Assembly (NCBI GenBank): GCA_024809215.1
Contig: JANUBW010000001.1
Coordinates: 1,116,001 to 1,180,000 of the forward strand
Source of the DNA: Niastella sp. OAS944
Lineage (GTDB): Bacteria; Bacteroidota; Bacteroidia; Chitinophagales; Chitinophagaceae
DNA length: 64,000 nt
Reading direction: 5' to 3'
This document shows positions 9,644 through 17,714 of the stretch, piece by piece. Position 1 is the stretch's first letter. Each line of letters begins with the position of its first letter. Position numbers and translations under genes: made by a program. The notes beneath the pieces are model-generated. The model did no database searches, was not told where the DNA came from, and saw only the letters and a list, made by a program, of their open reading frames with translations.

Positions 9644-9683
9644 TACCAACTTAGGGCAACTTAGGCCAACTTATACCAACTTA
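9644..9683. repeat. Four tandem 10-bp units ending CAACTTA
   Basis: Units TACCAACTTA, GGGCAACTTA, GGCCAACTTA and TACCAACTTA follow one another without gaps in the glpD/deoR-type intergenic region. The 10-bp period places the conserved CAACTTA on one DNA face. A further set of TCTTCGG words at 9790, 9801 and 9811 lies downstream. Between 9113 and 10036 I see no convincing gene. Confidence 0.7.
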
Positions 9684-10036
9684 CGTCCCTTTTTGACGCT
9701 TTTGTCGCGTTTTATGAAGGATTGAATTATAAGACAACGGAAAAATTTTCGAATAGTCTTCGGATTTGCTGACAGATTTAGTTGAATTTTCTTCGGGGTT
9801 TCTTCGGCATTCTTCGGGCTTCTCCCAGGTAAACCCGAACAATTGCCGAAGGATACACAAACAAAACCCAAACGGCACCCGGGTACCTATGGAAGGAATT
9901 GTGAAGCGAGGCAGCGCTTGTCTCGTCTTCATCGGGATTAACTCGACAACCTACCCCGGAACACCTGAGAACCAAAGATTTCCCAAACTTTCACTCTCTC
10001 TATCTGCCAAATTTTCATTTAATTTGTTGTGCCATT

Positions 10037-10801
10037 ATGATCTCACAAACCGAACGCCACCAATTCATACTGAACAAACTGACGAAGGAAAGCTTCGTTA
10101 ACGTACTGGAGCTTTGTAAAGAGCTGGATGTTTCATCTGTTACAATTCGAAAGGATCTGAAACTTTTGGAGGATAAAAACCTTTTATTCCGCACACATGG
10201 TGGGGCCACCATCAATAACCCGTATACGGTTGACCGGCCGGTAAATGAAAAGGAGAAATTACAATCGGCCGAAAAAATGAAGATCGGGTCTACCGCGGCA
10301 CAACTGATCGCCGATAACGACTCCATCATTATCGCCTCAGGTACTACGGTACTGGCGCTGGCGAAGAACATGCCGCCGAAATTGAATCTTACTGTTATCA
10401 CCGCTTCTTTGCAGGTGGCGCAAGAATTAATAAAACACCCCGATATAGAGATCATGCAGCTGGGTGGCATTCTGCGAAAGAGTTCATCATCAGTAACCGG
10501 CCCCTATGCGCAAAAAATACTCACCGATTTCTTTTGCAGTAAATTATTCTTAGGGGTTGATGGTATTGACCTGGAGTTTGGTCTTACCACTACCAGTGTA
10601 ACGGAAGCACACCTTAACCGCCAAATGATTGAGGTATCGCAAAAAGTAATAGTACTTGTTGACTCTACCAAGTTTGGTAAACGCGGCTTTGGCCGCATAT
10701 GTGGGTTAGAGGAAATTGATCAGATAATTACGGATAGTGGTATTTCGGAGCACTTTGTTACTCAGTTGGAAAGTCGTGGAATTGAAGTGACTATTGTATA
10801 A
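10037..10801 (+). CDS. DeoR/GlpR-family transcriptional regulator
   Basis: 254-residue repressor with the DeoR layout. The N-terminal winged helix-turn-helix reads RHQFILNKLTKESFVNV ... LDVSSVTIRKDLKLLE and ends LFRTHGGAT. The C-terminal sugar-phosphate sensor domain contains IIIASGTTVLALAKNMP, VTGPYAQKIL and a FLGVDGID motif. In this family a phosphorylated intermediate relieves repression; divergent placement from glpD suggests glycerol-3-phosphate as ligand and the glp cluster as target. TTTC words also occur shortly before its own start, so autoregulation is possible. Confidence 0.92.
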   Translation: MISQTERHQFILNKLTKESFVNVLELCKELDVSSVTIRKDLKLLEDKNLLFRTHGGATINNPYTVDRPVNEKEKLQSAEKMKIGSTAAQLIADNDSIIIASGTTVLALAKNMPPKLNLTVITASLQVAQELIKHPDIEIMQLGGILRKSSSSVTGPYAQKILTDFFCSKLFLGVDGIDLEFGLTTTSVTEAHLNRQMIEVSQKVIVLVDSTKFGKRGFGRICGLEEIDQIITDSGISEHFVTQLESRGIEVTIV

Positions 10802-10832
10802 AATAACTAACTGTGCCGTTCTAATAAGCTTT

Positions 10833-10931
10833 CTCAGTTATTGAGTTGTTCAGTTGTTCAGTTCGAAGTTCATAGTTCACTGTTCATTGTTCTTTTACCC
10901 CCAACTGAATAACTCACAAACTGAACAACTT
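10833..10931. repeat. Long imperfect inverted repeat between convergent genes
   Basis: CTCAGTTATTGAGTTGTTCA at 10833 and the reverse-complementary tract AACTGAATAACTCACAAACT at 10903 flank GTTCATAGTTCACTGTTC. The tract lies between the DeoR-type gene (plus) and the sigma factor gene (minus) and stops about 4 bp from the sigma gene stop. It could fold into a long hairpin and end both transcripts. Its words recur at 24190-24235 and 26130-26162. Confidence 0.65.
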
Positions 10932-10934
10932 GTA

Positions 10935-11576
10935 TTAGTTCGTTACACGCATACTCTCCTTCATTAACCGTATCGCCGCTACCATATGGTTCTCTACGGT
11001 GTTTTTCGATAAGCGCAGCCTATCGGCAATTTCCTTGTACGAACTGCCTTCTTCCCTGCTCATAGTAAAGATGCGTTTCTTTTGCGGCGGCAGCCGGTTC
11101 AATGAGGTCCTATACAAACCTTCCAGTTCTTTATGTAATAAACGGCTATCAGTTACAAATGAGGAAGGCGGCTCTACCGCAGTTTGATCTAACGAAATCG
11201 TTGGTACATGCTGTTTACGCAAATGATCAATAAGCCGGTTCTTTACACACCGGTATAAATACGCCGATAACGACAGGTTGCTGTTCAACATATCTTTCTT
11301 TTGCCAAACGGCCAGCATAACGTCCATCACTATTTCTTCTGAAACATTTTTATCGGGTATCAGCTTCAACGTATAATTATACAACCTGTAAAAATACTTC
11401 TCGAATAAAGTACGATAGGCCTTTTCATTACCGGTGCGCCATAGCTCAATCAGGCAGCTGTCTGAGGTATTCACATTCATATCAAATGGTTTACAATCAT
11501 TGAAGCCATTAAAATTATTGTTATTATTGCGCTGGCTTTTTACCTGATTTGATATTTGCATTGTACTTTTTGACAT
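10935..11576 (-). CDS. ECF-type RNA polymerase sigma factor
   Basis: Extracytoplasmic-function sigma-70 factor. Region 2 is seen in YRTLFEKYFYRLYNYTLKLI ... VMLAVWQKKD and LSAYLYRCVKNRLIDHLRK; region 4 in LPPQKKRIFTMSREEGSSYK followed by EIADRLRLSKNTVENHM, which would contact the -35 element. The start is uncertain: Met at 11576, 11561 or 11480 are all possible, and 11480 gives a core of about 181 residues, usual for the group. A reading beginning further upstream would overlap the divergent AraC gene and is rejected. No anti-sigma factor or TonB receptor partner is adjacent, so the regulon is unknown. Confidence 0.88.
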   Translation of the reverse strand: MSKSTMQISNQVKSQRNNNNNFNGFNDCKPFDMNVNTSDSCLIELWRTGNEKAYRTLFEKYFYRLYNYTLKLIPDKNVSEEIVMDVMLAVWQKKDMLNSNLSLSAYLYRCVKNRLIDHLRKQHVPTISLDQTAVEPPSSFVTDSRLLHKELEGLYRTSLNRLPPQKKRIFTMSREEGSSYKEIADRLRLSKNTVENHMVAAIRLMKESMRVTN

Positions 11577-11588
11577 TAATGCAGCCAT

Positions 11589-12470
11589 ATGGTGAACTAC
11601 TATAAATACCTGCCGGTTAGTGAGGCGGATGAAAGCTGGGGACTGAGTGTGCTGAATACCGGTTGTACAAAAATTGATGCCGGCTCGCCCTACCCTTATA
11701 CAACGCATCCCGAACATCATTACTTCAATTGGGAAAAAGGCCGTGTATTACACGAGTTCCAGGTAATTTATATAACAAAAGGCGGTGGCATTTTTGAATC
11801 GAAAAGCGGTGGCAAACAAACCATTGCCGAAGGCTCCATATTATTTTTATTTCCTAACGAACGGCATCGTTACAAACCCGATAAAAAAACAGGCTGGAAT
11901 GAATACTGGGTAGGGTTCAATGGCAATATTGTAAACAACCTGCTTAGCAAAAAATTCTTTACACCCGCCAACCCTGTAATTCCTGTTGGTTATCATGAAC
12001 CATTATTAAACCTGTTTGAAGAGATCATTGATAAAACAAAAGAAGAAAAAGCAGGTTATCAGCCGCTGATCGCCGGCGCCGTTCTACATTTACTTGGTTA
12101 TATTTATTCTTTATCGCAACAGGAAAAATTCAGCGGACAAGACATTGATGCCATTGTAAATAAAGCACGATTGTTGTTCCGGTCAAACATCGATCAACAC
12201 TTTTCTCCTGAAGATGTGGCGCAGGAACTACAGATCAGTTATTCAAGGTTCAGAAAAATATTTAAAGCCTATACCGGTCTCGCACCCGGACAGTTTCAGA
12301 TACAGTTAAAAATACACAAAGCGAAAGAACTGCTTACTAATACCAATAAATCAGTTAAAGAGATTGCTTTTGAATTGAATTTTGAAAGTAATTTCTATTT
12401 TTCAAAACTATTTAAAGAGAAGGTGGGTATGACGCCTGGAGATTTCAGAAATAAGCATCTTAAAAGTTGA
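11589..12470 (+). CDS. AraC-family regulator with cupin sensor domain
   Basis: 293-residue transcription factor. The N-terminal half is a cupin-type ligand domain (HEFQVIYITKGGGIFES ... GSILFLFPNERHRYKP ... NEYWVGFNG). The C-terminal 100 residues form the two helix-turn-helix AraC DNA-binding domain: DVAQELQISYSRFRKIFKAY, then SVKEIAFELNFESNFYFSKL and FKEKVGMTPGDFR. It is divergent from the sigma factor, and an alternative sigma start directly abuts this start (CATATG at 11586-11591), so the two share a very short or overlapping promoter region. Such regulators often control sugar uptake genes; the next gene downstream is a glycosyltransferase, but a target cannot be stated. Confidence 0.92.
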   Translation: MVNYYKYLPVSEADESWGLSVLNTGCTKIDAGSPYPYTTHPEHHYFNWEKGRVLHEFQVIYITKGGGIFESKSGGKQTIAEGSILFLFPNERHRYKPDKKTGWNEYWVGFNGNIVNNLLSKKFFTPANPVIPVGYHEPLLNLFEEIIDKTKEEKAGYQPLIAGAVLHLLGYIYSLSQQEKFSGQDIDAIVNKARLLFRSNIDQHFSPEDVAQELQISYSRFRKIFKAYTGLAPGQFQIQLKIHKAKELLTNTNKSVKEIAFELNFESNFYFSKLFKEKVGMTPGDFRNKHLKS

Positions 12471-12665
12471 CATGTTAACAAGTTGACAAGGAAATACAGT
12501 TCTTAGTTTTTGGTTATGTATTTTAACTTCTACATTGAAAATTCGTTATTCGACATTCAATATTCCTGTATTTACTTTTTCATTTCTCATTTTTCATTCT
12601 TCATTTTTAATTTCCCTGTCTTAACTTCAACATTCTACATTCACCATTCGACATTCTTTATTCAG
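12466..12665. repeat. Repeat-filled spacer: GTTGAC/GTTAAC tract then CATTC-rich tract
   Basis: AGTTGACATGTTAACAAG begins inside the AraC gene and supplies its TGA stop. From about 12526 the DNA is AT-rich with recurring words ACATTC, CATTCNACATTC and TTTTTCATTC, a pattern repeated at 30235-30270. I see no gene here. Confidence 0.65.
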
Positions 12666-12697
12666 CCTGGTATTTAAATTGCGTACACCTAGGTAAC

Positions 12698-12714
12698 TTA
12701 CCCCACCGGGGTAA
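12698..12714. promoter_or_regulatory. Inverted repeat TTACCCC-ACC-GGGGTAA upstream of the GT4 gene
   Basis: Perfect 7-bp arms with a 3-bp spacer, 71 bp before the GT4 start. It could be a regulator-binding site; nothing in the sequence names the regulator. A weak Bacteroidota -7 like box (TATACTTG) follows near 12730. Confidence 0.4.
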
Positions 12715-12785
12715 TTCATTCCCATCCCTATACTTGCCTCAACATCCTTTTTTTAAAATGATTCATTAAACAGAAATTATTGGTT

Positions 12786-13853
12786 ATGTTGAGAATTGCA
12801 CAAATAGCACCGCTTATTGAATCAGTTCCACCCAAATTTTACGGTGGCACAGAGCGCGTAGTAGCTTATTTAACCGATGCATTGGTTAAATTGGGTAATG
12901 ATGTAACTTTATTTGCATCCGGCGACTCTGTTACAAAAGCAAAATTAATATCAGTTAGCCCTACATCATTGCGATTGAGCAATTGCGTTGATCAAATGGC
13001 CGGGAATATTCTACAATTACAGGAAGTGATGGACCGCTCAAACGAATTTGACCTGTTACATTTCCATACCGATTATTTACATTTTCCCGTTACCCGTTAT
13101 TGCACTAAAAAAACCTTAACCACATTGCACGGGCGGCTCGATATACCGGAACTAAAACCATTGTATCAAAAGTTCAATGACGTGCCGGTGATCTCTATTT
13201 CCAACGCTCAACGTAAACCGTTACCCATGGCCAACTGGGTGGCTACCGTTTATCATGGTTTACCACTCGATTTGTACAAACCCGGTAACGGCGAAGGCGA
13301 TTATGTGGTATTCCTGGGCAGGTTCTCACCCGAAAAACGGGCCGACAGGGCCATAGAAATAGCACGACGCGCCGGCATGAAAATAAAGATCGCAGCTAAA
13401 GTTGATAAAGCCGATGAACACTATTTTGATAAGGAGATCCGTCACCTGCTCGATGAACCACATGTTGAATACCTGAGCGAAATAGGCGAAAAGGAAAAAG
13501 GTCCGTTGCTGGCGAATGCAAAAGCACTGTTATTCCCAATTGACTGGCCCGAACCATTTGGCATGGTGCTTATAGAAGCCATGGCCTGTGGCACTCCCAT
13601 TATCGCTTATGCGCATGGGTCGGTACCGGAGGTCATTGAACATGGGAAAACCGGTTTTATTGTAAATAATATGGATAAAGCAGTGGAAGCGTTGCGCAAC
13701 ATTCATTTAATAAGCCGGGAAGAATGCCGGGCCATTTTCGAAAAAAGATTCAGCGATATAGTAATGGCCCAAAACTATATGCGTTTGTATGAACGAACAT
13801 TACCAAAACAATCAGCCAGAGCAATACACTTAACACCAGCGTTTAGAAAATAG
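12786..13853 (+). CDS. Glycosyltransferase family 4 (GT4)
   Basis: Cytoplasmic GT-B retaining glycosyltransferase, 355 residues. I start at ATG 12786 (MLRIAQIAPLIESVPPKFYG), two codons after an alternative TTG. N-terminal motif PPKFYGGTERVVAYLTDALV is typical of GT4 enzymes. The C-terminal half has FLGRFSPEKRADRAIEIA and the donor-binding EX7E motif in WPEPFGMVLIEAMACGTP (Glu256 and Glu264). It is followed after 25 bp by a glycogen-debranching enzyme, a common Bacteroidota pairing, suggesting a role in alpha-glucan metabolism. The exact donor and acceptor cannot be read from sequence. Confidence 0.9.
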   Translation: MLRIAQIAPLIESVPPKFYGGTERVVAYLTDALVKLGNDVTLFASGDSVTKAKLISVSPTSLRLSNCVDQMAGNILQLQEVMDRSNEFDLLHFHTDYLHFPVTRYCTKKTLTTLHGRLDIPELKPLYQKFNDVPVISISNAQRKPLPMANWVATVYHGLPLDLYKPGNGEGDYVVFLGRFSPEKRADRAIEIARRAGMKIKIAAKVDKADEHYFDKEIRHLLDEPHVEYLSEIGEKEKGPLLANAKALLFPIDWPEPFGMVLIEAMACGTPIIAYAHGSVPEVIEHGKTGFIVNNMDKAVEALRNIHLISREECRAIFEKRFSDIVMAQNYMRLYERTLPKQSARAIHLTPAFRK

Positions 13854-13878
13854 CTTTCGGAACTCAAAAATTCGGTTT

Positions 13879-16059
13879 ATGAAAAAGCATGACACCCTGG
13901 TAAAACTACATGATGATAAGTATTACATCCTGGCATCATCTTCGTATGCCGATGATCGTGTACTTACCCTGAATTATGGCGATACTTTTGGCATCTTCGA
14001 CCGCTGGGGCGATATTAAACAATTTGGCATCTGTGTACAGGGCATTTATCACCAGGGCACCCGCTTCCTGAGCGATATGGAACTGGAGATAAATCATTAC
14101 CGCCCCATGTTGCTGAGCTCGAATATCAAAAACGAAAACGAAATGTTATCGGTTGACCTTACCAATCCCGATATCAGTAACGACAAAGACATTGTAATTC
14201 CCAAAGGCACCTTGCACATTTCACGCAGTAAGTTTTTGCAGAACGGTATTTGTCATGAACTGATCGTGCTGTTCAATTATGGTTCGCATACGTACGAAAC
14301 AGAACTGGAGATCACATTTGATGCCGACTTCAGAGATATATTTGAAGTGCGGGGTATGGAAAGAAAACAACGCGGTAAACAACAGATACCTGTTATTACT
14401 GCTAAAAACCAGATAACGTTATCCTATAAAGGGCTCGATGGTACTGAACGGCAAACCAATCTGCATTTTGATCCTGCACCTGCTGCGGCAAAAGAAAACA
14501 AAGTACATTATAAAATCAAGATCGCGCCCCAGAAAGGATTTACCATAAACTGTACTTCGATTTTTACTGTAAAAGAAAACCCGGTTGAGTTTGAACCATA
14601 CACCGCAGCCTATAACAAGCTAAAGACAGGCATGGACAAAAGCCGGGAAATGATTGCCGAGATCTTTACCGACAACGAACAATTCAATAACTGGATCAAC
14701 CGCTCAAAAAACGACTTATTATCGCTACTTGTACAAACACCTTATGGCAGTTATCCTTACGCGGGTGTTCCCTGGTACAATACCGTATTTGGCCGCGATG
14801 GCACCTTTACTGCATTGGAAACATTATGGGTAGCGCCCGATATTGCCAGGGGCGTATTGTTGTATCAGGCCGCACGACAGGCCACCGAGGTAAAACCTTT
14901 ACAGGATTCAGAACCCGGAAAGATCTTACACGAAATTCGATCGGGCGAAATGGCCGAGACAGGTGAAATTCCTTTTAAACTGTATTATGGCAGCATTGAT
15001 ACTACGCCGCTATTCATTGTACTGGCAGGGAATTATTTAAAACGCACAGATGACCTGGACACCATAAAAGAAATATGGAATAATATTTTGCGGGCGCTGG
15101 AATGGATAAAGACCTATGGCGATGCCGATGGCGATGGGTTTGTTGAATACCAGCGCAAGGCAGAAAGTGGTTTGGCCAACCAGGGTTGGAAAGATTCGCA
15201 TGACTCTATTTCACACAAGAACGGCGACCTGGCCAATTTCCCTATTGCCCTGTGCGAAGTACAAGGCTATGTATACGACGCTAAAAATGAAGCCGCTTAT
15301 ATAGCACACCGCTTAGGTCATAAAGAAATGGCTGAACAGTTAGTAAAAGAAGCTGCCGAATTGAAGCAGCACTTCAACGAAGTTTTTTGGGATGATGAAT
15401 TAGGTGCTTACGTGCTGGCGCTGGATGGCAATAAAAAGCCCTGCCGGGTTGTATCATCAAACATCGGGCACTTATTATACTCAGGCATTGTGCTTCCAGA
15501 AAGGGCGCATAAGACCGCCGAAGTGCTTATGCGAGATGATATGTTCAATGGCTGGGGCATTCGTACCCTGTCGGCGAGAGAGGCACGGTATAATCCTATG
15601 TCGTACCATAACGGCTCGGTATGGCCGCATGATACTGCCATTTGCGCTTATGGCCTGGCCCGTTACGGATTAATGGACCAATCGTTACGTATAATGCAGG
15701 GACTGTTTGATGCATCATTATTCATAGAACAACAACGGCTGCCTGAATTGTTTTGTGGATTTCCATTCCGGCGCGGCGAATCACCCACCGCCTACCCGGT
15801 TGCCTGTTCGCCCCAGGCATGGTCGGTAGCCGCCGTGTTCCTGTTATTACAGGCATGCCTGCGTATTTCTTTTGATGGCCATAATAAGAAACTCACATTA
15901 TATAAACCTGTATTCCCGGATTATATAAAACAGGTAAAGATCTCTAACCTGCGCTTTGGTGATGAGGTATTTGAGCTTGACCTGGTGAAGTATGAGCATG
16001 ATATAGGAATTCATCTTTTGAAGAAACCTGCTGGTTGGGAGATTGTTGCTATCAAATAA
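13879..16059 (+). CDS. Amylo-alpha-1,6-glucosidase / glycogen debranching enzyme
   Basis: 726-residue cytoplasmic enzyme (no signal peptide) removing alpha-1,6 branch glucose units. The N-terminal third is a GDE_N_bis-type beta domain (YGDTFGIFDRWGD ... GIYHQGTRFLSDMEL). The C-terminal part is an (alpha/alpha)6 barrel with PYAGVPWYNTVFGRDGTF, WVAPDIARGVLLYQA, GDADGDGFVEYQR, NQGWKDSHDS and MSYHNGSVWPHDTA, including the expected acidic clusters. It follows the GT4 gene closely and is likely co-transcribed. Its 3' end abuts a repeat tract shared with the convergent isomerase gene. Confidence 0.93.
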   Translation: MKKHDTLVKLHDDKYYILASSSYADDRVLTLNYGDTFGIFDRWGDIKQFGICVQGIYHQGTRFLSDMELEINHYRPMLLSSNIKNENEMLSVDLTNPDISNDKDIVIPKGTLHISRSKFLQNGICHELIVLFNYGSHTYETELEITFDADFRDIFEVRGMERKQRGKQQIPVITAKNQITLSYKGLDGTERQTNLHFDPAPAAAKENKVHYKIKIAPQKGFTINCTSIFTVKENPVEFEPYTAAYNKLKTGMDKSREMIAEIFTDNEQFNNWINRSKNDLLSLLVQTPYGSYPYAGVPWYNTVFGRDGTFTALETLWVAPDIARGVLLYQAARQATEVKPLQDSEPGKILHEIRSGEMAETGEIPFKLYYGSIDTTPLFIVLAGNYLKRTDDLDTIKEIWNNILRALEWIKTYGDADGDGFVEYQRKAESGLANQGWKDSHDSISHKNGDLANFPIALCEVQGYVYDAKNEAAYIAHRLGHKEMAEQLVKEAAELKQHFNEVFWDDELGAYVLALDGNKKPCRVVSSNIGHLLYSGIVLPERAHKTAEVLMRDDMFNGWGIRTLSAREARYNPMSYHNGSVWPHDTAICAYGLARYGLMDQSLRIMQGLFDASLFIEQQRLPELFCGFPFRRGESPTAYPVACSPQAWSVAAVFLLLQACLRISFDGHNKKLTLYKPVFPDYIKQVKISNLRFGDEVFELDLVKYEHDIGIHLLKKPAGWEIVAIK

Positions 16060-16064
16060 TAACG

Positions 16065-16176
16065 GGTTACCAGTTACCAGGTACCGGTTGCCAGGGATCC
16101 GATTAGCGGAGTTCCTGATAAGTTATCAGCATGCCGCACATAAAGCCCGGCAACTGGAAACCGGCACCCGGTAACT
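16065..16176. repeat. Inverted repeat pair between convergent debranching and isomerase genes
   Basis: GGTTACCAGTTACCAGGTAC at 16065 and its approximate reverse complement CCGGCAACTGGAAACCGG at 16147 flank a short perfect palindrome CTGATAA-G-TTATCAG. The left arm begins 6 bp after the debranching stop codon; the right arm runs into the isomerase stop codon. Likely folds as a long hairpin and may end both transcripts. Confidence 0.7.
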
Positions 16177-17608
16177 AACAAACCTGCACCACTTCCATTC
16201 CTAGTAGTAAACCAAGCTTCTTTATTTTAGAAACTATGTGCCCCACCCCTACCGCACAATGATGCGCGGGGCCATGGCTGTTCCAGTCGTTCACAAAGCG
16301 GCGGGCGCCAATGGAGAATTTATATCTGCTGTTGGTATTACCAATTTCCAATATAGGGCCGGCAACGGAATCAGCTTCAGCTGTCAACAGCATAAGCTTA
16401 CCATTTCCCTGTTGCACAACCGATAATAAAGTAACAGGGCCATTCTTTACAGACATTTCTACCGACAGTCCGCGCCCTACTTTACCATGATACACATACA
16501 GGGGGCGCACTTTTGTTTTTCCTTCTGCAATAGCAATATGGCCGGGACCATCGTGGCCCATCAGCACCACATCTTCATTAAAATCCATAGCATAGTATTC
16601 GGTAAATGAGCCGCCGGCGCCAAAACTATCCATGATCTTCATTGCCTGTGCATTCTTGATCTCATACTCGCCCGCCACCGGAATACCATTGGCGGTAAGC
16701 AGTGAATTACCAAGAATAATAGAGCTGATGGCATCTTCATTTTCATGGTTCCCTGTGCCTTTGTAATAATACGCCATGGAGCCTAACTGGTATTGGGCCG
16801 TTAAACGATCAAGCGCAACGGATGTGCGGGCAGCGCGTTTTAGTTCAGCTTCTGAACAATCTGACTGTACATCAAACTTAGCATGAAACAATTGCACGCG
16901 GCCTTCAATTTCCTCATCGGTTACCTCACGACGTAAGGCAGCCAGTTCGTCCACTTCTATCAACTCAATATGCCCGCCAAAGAAGCGGTATTGTTGCGTG
17001 AGGTCTGAATATATATCTAACATTCCGCTGTAATAATGTCCCATACAGCCCAGACGGTTAAAGGCCATGGTGTGTGCTACTTTAGCAGCTTCTACCCATT
17101 CCAGTATTTCTTTCCAACATTCCACATCATTACGCAACATACCCGTTACCTGGTAAAATTGCACACCGGTACGCAGGAACACATTTGCTATTTCAGGAAC
17201 CGGGCAGGCAGAACACCAGGCCAGCCATTCACCCGTCATGCGGGTACGGTCGTTCATTTTATTGAAGGTGGTATAATTGATAGCAGCTTCGGGCGACAGG
17301 TTGAGCACAATCACTGGTACTTTGGCCTGTTGCACAACAGGCAATACAGTCGATGACAGTGCATAGGTAGTTACGTAGAGGAAAATTATATTAACGCCTT
17401 CGGTCCTAAAGCGGTGACCGGCTTCAAACGCTTTATCGGCAGTATCAACCAAACCGGCGTTCACAATATGGGGGTGCAGTTCGGCAATGCGGGTATGTAC
17501 GTCGTTCAGGTAGCCTTCGAGGCGTTCTTTTAAACCTTCAAATTGCGGCCAGTAAGTATCCAGTCCAATCCCAAACAAACCAATTTTAAATGCGGGCGTA
17601 TGCTTCAT
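16175..17608 (-). CDS. L-arabinose isomerase-like protein (divergent AraA/fucose isomerase family)
   Basis: 477-residue cytoplasmic isomerase of the fucose/arabinose isomerase superfamily, expected to interconvert L-arabinose and L-ribulose with a divalent metal. It is diverged from classical AraA, but candidate ligands line up: Glu in AGEYEIKN, Glu in GSFTEYYAMDF, His in LMGHDGPGH and His in HGPAHHCAVGVGH. Those spacings match the Glu-Glu-His-His set of AraA. It lies in line with an aldose epimerase and a GH51 arabinofuranosidase, which supports arabinose as substrate, although a terminator separates it from them. No ribulokinase or epimerase AraD is present in the window. Confidence 0.78.
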   Translation of the reverse strand: MKHTPAFKIGLFGIGLDTYWPQFEGLKERLEGYLNDVHTRIAELHPHIVNAGLVDTADKAFEAGHRFRTEGVNIIFLYVTTYALSSTVLPVVQQAKVPVIVLNLSPEAAINYTTFNKMNDRTRMTGEWLAWCSACPVPEIANVFLRTGVQFYQVTGMLRNDVECWKEILEWVEAAKVAHTMAFNRLGCMGHYYSGMLDIYSDLTQQYRFFGGHIELIEVDELAALRREVTDEEIEGRVQLFHAKFDVQSDCSEAELKRAARTSVALDRLTAQYQLGSMAYYYKGTGNHENEDAISSIILGNSLLTANGIPVAGEYEIKNAQAMKIMDSFGAGGSFTEYYAMDFNEDVVLMGHDGPGHIAIAEGKTKVRPLYVYHGKVGRGLSVEMSVKNGPVTLLSVVQQGNGKLMLLTAEADSVAGPILEIGNTNSRYKFSIGARRFVNDWNSHGPAHHCAVGVGHIVSKIKKLGLLLGMEVVQVC

Positions 17609-17653
17609 GTATTAGAATACGCTAAATAACGGCCTTGCCACCAGTACAGAGGT

Positions 17654-17693
17654 AAAAAAAAGGTCGGGCCTCCCTTGAAGGGGGACCCGCCCT
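17654..17693 (-). terminator. Rho-independent terminator after aldose 1-epimerase
   Basis: On the minus strand GGGCGGGTCCCCCTT pairs imperfectly with AAGGGAGGCCCGACC and is followed by eight T. It lies 22 bp after the epimerase stop and before the isomerase start. Confidence 0.82.
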
Positions 17694-17714
17694 ATCATTT
17701 AATTTATTCTTCTC

